Assembly (NCBI GenBank): GCA_012961725.1
Contig: DTYU01000215.1
Location: 1 to 11,068 of the forward strand
DNA: 11,068 bases
DNA from: Desulfotomaculum sp.
GTDB lineage: Bacteria > Bacillota > Desulfotomaculia > Desulfotomaculales > Ammonificaceae
Reading direction: 5' to 3'
Shown here piece after piece: positions 1 through 5,814 of this stretch (its first letter is position 1; every line of letters starts with the position of its first letter). Below the pieces are notes generated by a model. The model was given only the letters and a program-made list of their open reading frames with translations, had not been told where the DNA came from and ran no database searches. The position numbers were made by a program, and so were the translations under genes.

Positions 1-1
1 C

Positions 2-124
2 GCCAAAAAACCGATCGCGGTAAACATAATCACTTACAGGCCGAGAGAGGGCAGTTTCCGTGTAGAGCACCGGACAATCCTTGACCCAGACGCCCAACGT
101 GAGGAGCCTACCTTCAACCCATAG
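2..124 (+). CDS. Partial plus-strand CDS, C-terminal 40 codons of an unidentified protein (runs off left edge)
   Basis: The frame starting at base 2 is open to a TAG at 122-124 and reads as a hydrophilic tail (starts AKKPIAVNIITYRPREG, ends EEPTFNP). It would converge on the sugar transferase gene, whose stop lies 37 bp further on, a normal convergent arrangement. I do not recognise the protein. The exact antisense phase on the minus strand is also open across the whole edge (for example KLWVEGRLLTLGVWVKDCP), so the strand is not certain. The plus strand is preferred because it has a stop at a sensible place, while the minus reading has no ATG and would need a TTG at 97. No intrinsic terminator is visible between the two convergent stops. 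Confidence 0.4.
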   Translation, partial: AKKPIAVNIITYRPREGSFRVEHRTILDPDAQREEPTFNP

Positions 125-161
125 CTTTGGCGTCTTTTGGTTCGCATAAAAAAGGTTCCAA

Positions 162-1580
162 CTAATCGGCCAGCTTCCGCTCGTCTCCCCCCGCCGCTGT
201 CTCCCTTGCCCCGCTCATGAGGGCATGGATCGCGGCGGTCTTGTCCGACGCTTCCTTTATCTCCCCGCGCGCCGCACTCGGGGTAAGCGCCACCGGGACC
301 GTGCGCAGGAGAATCTTCAAGTCTAACAGCAGCGAGTAGTTCCGGATGTAGTACAGGTCATAACGCAGCTTGTCCTCGGGCGAAGTCGTATAGCGCCCGT
401 AGACCTGCGCCACACCGGTAAGCCCGGGCTTTACTAAGTGACGGTAGTGGTACGCCGGGTTGGCTCTGGTATACTCGTCTACGAAGACCGGTCGTTCCGG
501 GCGCGGTCCCACCAGGCTCATCTCCCCTTTGAGCACGTTTAACAGCTGAGGGAATTCATCAAGCCTGGTGGCGCGCAGCATCCTCCCCAGCCGCGTGATT
601 CTGGGGTCGTTTGCCTGTGCAAGCACCGGGCCGGTCTCCTTCTCCGCATCATCGATCATCGTCCGGAACTTCAGCAGACGGAAGGAACGGCCGCGCAGCC
701 CGATCCGTTCCTGGAGATAAAAAACCGGCCCCGGCGAGGACAAACGCACCAGCAAGGCAACCAATATCAACAGGGGACCGGTGACTAATAAGACAAACGA
801 TGCCACCCCGATATCCACGGCGCGCTTAAGGAACGCCTGACCGGCGGACATCCGAATGTCCTCAACCCGGAGTACCGGAAGGTCCTCGAGCTCAGTGACC
901 CTCGCCCCGGTCAGCATAACCTCGTACAGCTCCGGCACTAAATAGACATCCCGCCCGGCCTCGAGGCAAGCCGCCACCAATTTTGCCTTCGCCGAAGGCG
1001 GCACACCCGGCCCAACAACAACCGCGTCCGCTCCAGCCAGATGCCGTTTCAGTGCCGGGTCTTGCGGGTCAACCACCGCCCTGATGTGAAAAAGCCGCTC
1101 CGGCAGGTCCAACAGTTTTTCCAAAAGCGGGTGAACCGTCTCCTCGGCGCCCACCACCAGCAGGCCCCTTCGTCCATGGAGCCAGCGGTCCAAGTACCAG
1201 CAGAAGCCCCGCCAGGCTAAGACACCTCCGAACTGGGCAAACGCGCCGAGCACCAAAACGCTGCGCGGAAAGGCAAAACCGCGCACCCAGAACGCAATGG
1301 CGGCGGTGGCGAGGGAGACCCCTATGATGGCAGGTATAAGCGCCCGCATGACCGGCACAAATCCGCCCAAGTTCCGCTCGTAAAGCCCCAGGCCCGCAAA
1401 AAGAAAAACGGCCACCGCGCTTGCCCAAGGCAGCGTATCCACCAGCGCACCAAAGTTGGCGGCCGGCAGTACACCGCCGAAGCGCAGGTAGAAGACAAAC
1501 ATCAGCGCCAAGTTAAGGACCGCAAGGTCGCCTGCGCATATCAGCCACAAGGGAAACCGCCGTGGAAGTCTTCTCTGCAT
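162..1580 (-). CDS. Undecaprenyl-phosphate sugar phosphotransferase (exopolysaccharide polyprenyl glycosylphosphotransferase)
   Basis: This membrane enzyme family transfers a sugar-1-phosphate from a nucleotide sugar to undecaprenyl phosphate, the first step in building an exopolysaccharide or O-antigen-like glycan. The 472-aa protein has the full two-part layout. Residues about 10-125 hold four hydrophobic segments, residues about 138-215 form a Rossmann-like cytosolic region (LLVVGAEE), and residues 250-435 are the catalytic bacterial sugar transferase domain. The latter opens with a membrane segment (KRAVDIG, 253-259, then about 260-280). Family signatures are QERIGLRG (290-297), KFRTM (304-308), LDEFPQLLNVL (340-350) and SLVGPRPE (355-362). 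The ATG at 1580 is chosen because an in-frame TGA lies two codons upstream; its ribosome site is weak. The sugar specificity cannot be read from sequence. It follows mqnD by 82 bp with no clear promoter of its own, and no other glycan genes are visible in the window. Confidence 0.93.
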   Translation of the reverse strand: MQRRLPRRFPLWLICAGDLAVLNLALMFVFYLRFGGVLPAANFGALVDTLPWASAVAVFLFAGLGLYERNLGGFVPVMRALIPAIIGVSLATAAIAFWVRGFAFPRSVLVLGAFAQFGGVLAWRGFCWYLDRWLHGRRGLLVVGAEETVHPLLEKLLDLPERLFHIRAVVDPQDPALKRHLAGADAVVVGPGVPPSAKAKLVAACLEAGRDVYLVPELYEVMLTGARVTELEDLPVLRVEDIRMSAGQAFLKRAVDIGVASFVLLVTGPLLILVALLVRLSSPGPVFYLQERIGLRGRSFRLLKFRTMIDDAEKETGPVLAQANDPRITRLGRMLRATRLDEFPQLLNVLKGEMSLVGPRPERPVFVDEYTRANPAYHYRHLVKPGLTGVAQVYGRYTTSPEDKLRYDLYYIRNYSLLLDLKILLRTVPVALTPSAARGEIKEASDKTAAIHALMSGARETAAGGDERKLAD

Positions 1581-1662
1581 CAGTCACTAAACCCGGAGTA
1601 AATTTGACATTCATAGTTCGCCGTAACCGACGTTTTTCCTGCCCCCACAAACGGGCCGGTTA

Positions 1663-2490
1663 TCAGCCGCCGGCCGCCCACTCCAACCGCACCGGCTGTT
1701 TTAAAACCCCGGCCTCGCGGCCGCGCTTGAGGAGCTCGGCCACCGCGCGCCTTCCAGTATCCCCGAGGTCAAGCGTCCAGGCGTTCACGTACATCCCGAC
1801 AAAGCGGTCCGCCTCTCCCTCTCCCAGCCCCCGGGCGAATGAGAGCGCGTGCTTCAGGGCCTCCTTCCGGTGCTTAAGCGCCCACTGGATCGCCGCTTTC
1901 AAAAACCCGCTTATCTCCGCAGCGCGGCCAGCATGACGCCGGTGCAGCACGTTTCCCCCCAAAGGCAGCGGCAGTCCCGTCTCCTTTTTCCACCACTCCC
2001 CTAAGTCCACAATCTTTCTGAGTCCCTCCCGGGCGTACGTTAGCTGTCCCTCGTGAATCAGCAGCCCGCCTTCAACCGTGCCTGAGCCTACCGCCTCACC
2101 GATCCGGTCAAACGGCATCACTAAGGTCGCGACACCCGGCCGCCAGAGCTGCAGCACCAAGTATGCGGTGGTCAGCTTCCCTGGCACAGCGATCGTGGCA
2201 GGTTCCAATCCTTCCGGAGCATCCCGGCCTACCACCACAAGCGGCCCGTAACCGTCCCCTACGCTTGCCCCGCAGGAGAGAAGGAGATAGTTGTCGGAGA
2301 CATAAGGATACGCATGGAAGGAGATCGCGGAAATATCATAAAGCCCTTCCAGCGCCGCTCGGTTGAGGGTTTCAATATCCTTCAGGAGGTGCAGAAACGA
2401 GTAGCCGCCGGTGTCGATTTTACCCAGGGCCAGCGCAGAGAACATAAACGCATCGTCGGCATCGGGACTGTGGGCAAGTGTTAACTCCAA
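1663..2490 (-). CDS. mqnD: 1,4-dihydroxy-6-naphthoate synthase (MqnD), futalosine menaquinone pathway
   Basis: MqnD converts cyclic dehypoxanthine futalosine to 1,4-dihydroxy-6-naphthoate in the futalosine route to menaquinone. The 275-aa protein has the normal family length and the periplasmic-binding-protein-like fold signatures. The N-terminal HSPDADDAFMF (7-17) forms part of the substrate pocket, DISAISFHAYPYV lies at 52-64, and GGLLIHEGQL (141-150) contains His146, matching the catalytic His145 known from the Thermus enzyme. The start is a TTG at 2490, preceded by AAGGGAG (2499-2505) with 8-nt spacing. An extended -10 box stands just upstream, so the gene probably has its own promoter although it follows the acyltransferase gene. 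No mqnA, mqnB, mqnC or mqnE is seen here. The close paralogue MqnA is the alternative; the HSPDADDAF start and the GLLIHE loop favour MqnD. Confidence 0.9.
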   Translation of the reverse strand: MELTLAHSPDADDAFMFSALALGKIDTGGYSFLHLLKDIETLNRAALEGLYDISAISFHAYPYVSDNYLLLSCGASVGDGYGPLVVVGRDAPEGLEPATIAVPGKLTTAYLVLQLWRPGVATLVMPFDRIGEAVGSGTVEGGLLIHEGQLTYAREGLRKIVDLGEWWKKETGLPLPLGGNVLHRRHAGRAAEISGFLKAAIQWALKHRKEALKHALSFARGLGEGEADRFVGMYVNAWTLDLGDTGRRAVAELLKRGREAGVLKQPVRLEWAAGG

Positions 2491-2498
2491 TCGGAACG

Positions 2499-2528
2499 CT
2501 CCCTTCTTTTAACGGGTTTATTATAACA
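2499..2528 (-). promoter_or_regulatory. mqnD promoter (extended -10) and Shine-Dalgarno site
   Basis: On the minus strand TGTTATAAT (2528-2520) is a perfect extended -10 element (TGn-TATAAT). No good -35 hexamer sits 16-18 bp upstream, as is common for extended -10 promoters. Transcription would start near 2512, giving a leader of about 22 nt. AAGGGAG (2505-2499) is the ribosome site, 8 nt before the TTG at 2490. The box lies within 30 bp of the acyltransferase stop. Confidence 0.6.
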
Positions 2529-2548
2529 CACCAGCCAAACCTGCACCC

Positions 2549-3307
2549 TCATAACATCTGTTTGCGCAAAAGCTGTGTAAAGAACCCGCCGATCCAAAAC
2601 AGCCCGAAGAGCACCGGCTGGTGTACCAAGTATATGAAAAGAGAGTTTTGGCCCAAAAAAGCCAGCAACCTCATCGGCCGCCTACAGCCAAAAGCCGGTA
2701 CGCTGAATAGCCGCACCCCGCCGGCATAAAGAACGGCTCCCGTACCTATTCCTAACAGCACCACGCCGAACCAGGGAAAAACTGGTACGTAGTCTACCAT
2801 GTAGACCTGAACGGGGCGCAGTCCGAGCCACGCCACCCAAGGATAATCGATCGCTACGCGCCTCAAGAGGCTGCCCAGAAGAATGAATGCCAAACCGAAA
2901 ATAAGATTGGCGCGGCCAAGGCGAAGGAAGGGAAAAGCGCATATGACGGAAAACCCTATAAGATGTAGCACTCCAAAGAGGACTGTGCCTTCCCTCAAAG
3001 TAAGATGCGTAACCAGCGTGATGACGAAACCCCAGCCTAAGATCTTCAGGCCGCGGTTGAAGTACCGTCCGAACCTCGTCCGGCCGTGTACTGCATAGCT
3101 CAGCCACAATGCCACCCCGGCTATGAAAACAAAGCCGGTGACCGTAGCGTGTTGAAACCAGTACCAGCCACCCGTAGTGATACTCCCTTGGAAATACCCG
3201 AAGTATTTAAGGTCCCACGCCACGTGGTAAACCAGCATCATTATAATAGCCGTTCCGCGAAGTGCATCGACCTCCCAAAGACGCTGACTGCTTACACTCG
3301 GTTGCAT
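2549..3307 (-). CDS. DUF1624 / heparan-alpha-glucosaminide N-acetyltransferase-like membrane protein
   Basis: A 252-aa integral membrane protein of the DUF1624 (HGSNAT catalytic-like) family, thought to move acyl groups across the membrane onto envelope sugars; the substrate here is unknown. It starts with the family signature RLWEVDALRGTAIIMMLVYH (9-28), containing the conserved Asp14, Arg17 and His28. About seven hydrophobic segments follow (roughly 18-36, 53-72, 90-102, 110-128, 134-150, 174-196, 219-245). HLIG (115-118) and the C-terminal GQNSLFIYLVHQP (219-231) are also typical. The start is the ATG at 3307, because AGGTGG (3314-3319) sits 5 nt before it; a GTG at 3316 is in frame but lacks a ribosome site. 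The ATG comes one base after the stop of the serine hydrolase gene (TAAAATG), so translation is probably coupled. This supports a shared job for the two products at the cell surface. Confidence 0.85.
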   Translation of the reverse strand: MQPSVSSQRLWEVDALRGTAIIMMLVYHVAWDLKYFGYFQGSITTGGWYWFQHATVTGFVFIAGVALWLSYAVHGRTRFGRYFNRGLKILGWGFVITLVTHLTLREGTVLFGVLHLIGFSVICAFPFLRLGRANLIFGLAFILLGSLLRRVAIDYPWVAWLGLRPVQVYMVDYVPVFPWFGVVLLGIGTGAVLYAGGVRLFSVPAFGCRRPMRLLAFLGQNSLFIYLVHQPVLFGLFWIGGFFTQLLRKQML

Positions 3308-3308
3308 T

Positions 3309-4574
3309 TTACCCACCTTGCAAAAGCTTCGACGTACAGGCTGCTCGTATCTCCTGTGGTAGCAAATCTGCCAGCCAAATATTCACCAGACGCTGCTTGC
3401 CGTCCCACTCAACCCGCGCCCCGAAGGCCTCACTGATAAACCGTAACGGGACCATGGTCCGGCCGCTGAACAGCCTAACCGGCACCGATAACGCTATTTT
3501 CTGCCCGTCAAGGACCGCCGTCTCACTGCCGACCTGTAAGGTCAATGATACCCCGCTGCGGCTAACCGTTACGGTCTTCGTTAGGCCGTCCCACGAAACC
3601 TCTGCTTCCAAGGGCTCGGCAATATCCCGGATTGGTACAAGCATCCGCCCGTCTTCCAACAGCGGCGGGACATCGTTGTTTGCCTCTTGCCCGTTCAGCA
3701 AGATCCTAATGTGGCGCAAACTGCTTTGATAACCGTAGACGAGCCGTGAAATCCTCTGAATCACGTGAAACGCCCTTTTCCGTCCTGCGGTGTGCTTGCT
3801 GAAGACCGCTATCACGTACGGATTCTCCGGATGATCGACATACCCCACATCGTCGTACGTGCCGGTGTAAGGCCAGTTACCGATCTTATGCGCCACCTTA
3901 ACGCCCGCCGGCAGCGGCTTTGGTAAGCGCTCGTTATAGATGGTGTTTTGTAAATAATCGATCAATAAACCGCCGAGTTCAGGATTTTTGGCGGCGAACG
4001 CCAAAAGATAGGCCATATATTTTGCCATATCCTCCGGGCAGGTCAGGTTGCTTTTGTCGTGAACAACAGCGCCTCCAAGGCGGCGCATGTAGTTTTTCAC
4101 GTTCATCCTGCCCAAATAAGAGAGCAAAATGTTTGTTGCCACATTATCGCTGTACACGATCGAGTAGAGTGATAACTGGGCGATGCTGTATCTGCTCCCT
4201 ACAGGATCGTACTGGAGCAGGCCGGTGCCTCCTTCGTAATGCTTCTGCAGGTAGGTGAGTCTGGTTTGCAGATCGACCTTTCCGGCCGCAGCCTGCTCGT
4301 ATAAGTACAGGTTCAGAGGCAGCTTAAACGTACTGGCGGCATGAAACGCTTCCCGGTGGTTAAGGCCAAGCGCGTGACCCGATTTCAGGTCAAAAAGATA
4401 AACACCGTAAGTGCCCTTTTCCAAGGAAAGCTCCCGGGTCAACCGCTCCAACAGGTTATTATAACTGGCGGTGCTTATGGCAGCACATCCTGCCTCCGCC
4501 ACATCCCCGGCGGCAGACCAAACCAACAAACAAGCAGCCGCCAGTGCCAAACGGGCAAGGCCTTTATAGCGCAA
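3309..4574 (-). CDS. Secreted class A beta-lactamase-fold serine hydrolase with two C-terminal stalk (copper amine oxidase N1-type) repeats
   Basis: The 421-aa precursor has a signal peptide (positive RYKGLAR, then a hydrophobic run to about residue 22, probable cleavage after AEA at 28). The catalytic domain (about 40-285) belongs to the beta-lactamase-related serine hydrolases. It carries the SxxK motif STFK (nucleophile Ser81, Lys84), the SDN motif (142-144) and KIG (230-232) in place of KTG. The omega loop with the deacylating Glu of true class A beta-lactamases seems to be absent: the chain passes from RRLGG (165-169) almost directly to NLTCPEDMAKY (176-186). It is therefore better viewed as a peptidoglycan- or ester-acting hydrolase than a resistance enzyme; this is an inference. 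Residues about 292-400 hold two stalk repeats (RMLVPIRDIAEPLEAEVSWD and RTMVPLRFISEAFGARVEWD), a module common in Firmicute surface proteins. The start is TTG at 4574; the codon before it is an in-frame TAG, so no longer form is possible. Its ribosome site is weak. Confidence 0.87.
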   Translation of the reverse strand: MRYKGLARLALAAACLLVWSAAGDVAEAGCAAISTASYNNLLERLTRELSLEKGTYGVYLFDLKSGHALGLNHREAFHAASTFKLPLNLYLYEQAAAGKVDLQTRLTYLQKHYEGGTGLLQYDPVGSRYSIAQLSLYSIVYSDNVATNILLSYLGRMNVKNYMRRLGGAVVHDKSNLTCPEDMAKYMAYLLAFAAKNPELGGLLIDYLQNTIYNERLPKPLPAGVKVAHKIGNWPYTGTYDDVGYVDHPENPYVIAVFSKHTAGRKRAFHVIQRISRLVYGYQSSLRHIRILLNGQEANNDVPPLLEDGRMLVPIRDIAEPLEAEVSWDGLTKTVTVSRSGVSLTLQVGSETAVLDGQKIALSVPVRLFSGRTMVPLRFISEAFGARVEWDGKQRLVNIWLADLLPQEIRAACTSKLLQGG

Positions 4575-4763
4575 CTACTTCTCGCCCCCCGCCGCTTCGC
4601 TCCATGGCAAACTGAAGATTGCAAAATGCAAATTGAAAAAGTATTCTTGGTTCGCTTGCATTGAACATTTTGCATCTTTAATATTTGCATTTTTCACTTT
4701 GCATCGAGTGACAGCGTACGGTTCCGCAGGGTTTACTTCTGCTCAGGACATAGGTTTTCCTCC
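4575..4763 (-). other. Leader of the serine hydrolase gene, with a strong ribosome site followed by ATG-TCC-TGA and an open but interrupted in-frame stretch
   Basis: Just past the terminator of the small gene, GGAGG (4758-4762) lies 6 nt before an ATG (4751-4749). A sense codon and a TGA (4745-4743) follow immediately. After that TGA the same frame stays open for about 55 codons to TAG (4577-4575), directly joined in frame to the TTG start of the serine hydrolase. The open stretch is mostly made of TGCAAA-type repeats and does not look like a protein. I see no convincing sigma-A promoter here, so the hydrolase gene may depend on a poor promoter or on read-through from the small-gene promoter. 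Confidence 0.4.
4614..4706. repeat. AT-rich TGCAAA/TTTGCA repeats in direct and inverted orientation
   Basis: The stretch holds several copies of the hexamer TGCAAA or its complement: gattgcaaaatgcaaattg at the left, then tgcattg, attttgcatc, atttgcat and ctttgcatc. The left arm (4614-4628) and 4664-4678 form an imperfect inverted repeat with one bulge (gaagattgcaaaatgc against cattttgcatcttt). The composition is far more AT-rich than the flanking genes. Low-complexity elements of this kind are known from many bacterial intergenic regions; whether this one is a mobile remnant cannot be told from one copy. Confidence 0.55.
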
Positions 4764-4793
4764 AAAAAAACAGAAAAGCCGCTTTTTCGCGGC
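4764..4793 (-). terminator. Intrinsic terminator of the small acidic-protein gene
   Basis: On the minus strand the stem GCCGC (4793-4789) and GCGGC (4782-4778) enclose a GAAAAA loop and are followed at once by the T-rich tract TTTTCTGTTTTTTT (4777-4764). A-rich bases before the stem can extend the pairing with the first Ts. It lies 28 bp after the small gene's TGA and before the serine hydrolase leader, and so closes that transcription unit. Confidence 0.85.
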
Positions 4794-4821
4794 CGTTTTG
4801 CCAACCTCAGATTTCAGACTT

Positions 4822-4941
4822 TCACATCTCAAACTCCACAATGATAGGATTTTTGTCTTCCTCCAGGTCTTCTGGGATCTCCCCGGCAGGCAGCAATCTG
4901 TACTCCACCTCTTCTCCTTCGATCCAGGTTACGAGGTACAT
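4822..4941 (-). CDS. Small acidic protein of unknown function, 39 aa, free-standing gene
   Basis: This short ORF begins MYLVTWIEGEEVEYRLL, continues PAGEIPEDLEEDKNP and ends IIVEFEM. It has 10 Glu and 2 Asp against one Lys and one Arg, no Cys, no membrane segment and no signal peptide, so it should be a soluble cytosolic protein. The pattern suggests a short beta-strand pair, a Pro/acidic linker and a final strand. Support for real coding comes from its surroundings: AAGGGGGAG lies 8 nt before the ATG, a consensus sigma-A promoter lies about 60 bp upstream, and an intrinsic terminator lies 28 bp downstream. The same frame is open another 16 codons upstream of the ATG (YKVQVPANEGGERK) to a TAG, but offers only an ATT as a start, so the ATG at 4941 is preferred. 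I do not recognise the family and propose no function. It sits 141 bp after gatD and is transcribed separately. Confidence 0.72.
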   Translation of the reverse strand: MYLVTWIEGEEVEYRLLPAGEIPEDLEEDKNPIIVEFEM

Positions 4942-5000
4942 CTTCCGCTCTCCCCCTTCGTTAGCCGGAACTTGTACTTTGTATACAATATTCTATGAAG

Positions 5001-5029
5001 ATTGTACCATCTCTATGATTACTTTTCAA
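5001..5029 (-). promoter_or_regulatory. Consensus sigma-A promoter for the 39-aa protein gene
   Basis: On the minus strand TTGAAA (5029-5024) and TACAAT (5006-5001) are separated by exactly 17 bp, with five of six bases matching consensus in each hexamer. The predicted transcript begins near 4994 and has a leader of about 53 nt before the ATG at 4941. The promoter begins 54 bp after the gatD stop. Confidence 0.75.
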
Positions 5030-5082
5030 CAACCCTGTGAAAAATCCGTCATGATTCCGACCGAAGCCGCACCTTCAACCGC

Positions 5083-5814
5083 CTACCCTTTTGCAACCCC
5101 AAGACGGTTCAACATCACCTTATTGGCAAGATGTTCAATGCTGTCGTCGAGCGGGGACAAGGGGCAATCCATTCCCCTCCGCGCCAAGGCAAGGCGGATG
5201 AGATGGTCTGTAAGAGCAGGATTTTTTGGCAGAAGCGGTCCGTGGAGGTAAGAACAGAAGACGTTCTTGTAACGCGCCCCCTCGAAGCCGTCCCGGCCGT
5301 TGTTACCATAGCCTTTAAGCACCCTGCCGAGGGGTTTTATGTTGCCCAAAAACGTCTGTCCGGAGTGGTTCTCAAAACCGCAAACCCTCACCTTTTCCCC
5401 GTCCAGCTTGGTCTCAATGACGACGTTTCCAATCAAGCGCTTGGTTCCTGCCCGAGTGTAGAGGTCAAGAATGCCCAAACCCGGTATCTCCGGGCCGACC
5501 AGCGGCTGGTAATACAGTCCGAGAAGCTGGTAGCCGCCGCAGATGGCCAAAATAACTAAGCCCTCTTCAATCGCTGCGGCCAAGGCGGAAGCGTGCCTTC
5601 TCAAGTCCCCGGTGAGAATTCCCTGCTCCCGGTCGGAACCCCCGCCCAAGAAAAGGAAGTCTATGCCTTTGAACTCCACCGTTTCACCGAGGTTCACTTC
5701 CCGAACGCGGACCGGTATCCCGCGCCAACGGCAACGCCGGACAAAGGCAATGATGTTCCCCCGGTCACCGTAGAGGTTAAGAAGAGTGGGATAAAGATGG
5801 CAGACGGTCAGCAA
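5083..5814 (-). CDS. gatD: Lipid II isoglutaminyl synthase, glutaminase subunit GatD
   Basis: GatD is the class I glutamine amidotransferase-like (CobB/CobQ type) partner of MurT. It releases ammonia from glutamine, and MurT uses it to amidate the D-glutamate of the lipid II stem peptide on the inner face of the membrane. From the TTG at 5814 the product is 243 aa and begins MLTVCHLYPTLLNLYGDRGN, the usual GatD start. Other family marks are FLGGGSDREQ (56-65), the nucleophile Cys92 in LAICGGYQLLG, and the His191 of SYLHGPLLPKNP, matching the Cys/His pair known in the pneumococcal enzyme. The TTG is chosen because AAGGAGA (5821-5827) stands 6 nt before it; an upstream in-frame ATG at 5832 and longer forms lack such a site and add unrelated residues. 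The gene overlaps the end of murT by 38 bp, which fits coupled production of the two-subunit enzyme. No clear terminator follows. Confidence 0.92.
   Translation of the reverse strand: MLTVCHLYPTLLNLYGDRGNIIAFVRRCRWRGIPVRVREVNLGETVEFKGIDFLFLGGGSDREQGILTGDLRRHASALAAAIEEGLVILAICGGYQLLGLYYQPLVGPEIPGLGILDLYTRAGTKRLIGNVVIETKLDGEKVRVCGFENHSGQTFLGNIKPLGRVLKGYGNNGRDGFEGARYKNVFCSYLHGPLLPKNPALTDHLIRLALARRGMDCPLSPLDDSIEHLANKVMLNRLGVAKG

Noticed and set aside
1620..1662. Terminator hairpin after mqnD (TAACCG / CGGTTA inverted repeat)
   Set aside because: The outer arms are only 6 bp and far apart, the inner stem is short, and no T tract follows on the minus strand.
3309..4574. Antibiotic-resistance beta-lactamase
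   Set aside because: The catalytic Ser-x-x-Lys and SDN motifs are present, but the omega loop with the deacylating Glu appears missing, KTG is KIG, and stalk repeats are fused, so a resistance role is not supported.
4475..4690. A 71-codon minus-strand ORF overlapping the start of the serine hydrolase
   Set aside because: Its first part is a translation of TGCAAA repeats and the rest is an out-of-frame reading of the signal peptide region.
5040..5082. Terminator after gatD
   Set aside because: A short run of Ts (GGATTTTTC) is present, but no stable hairpin precedes it.
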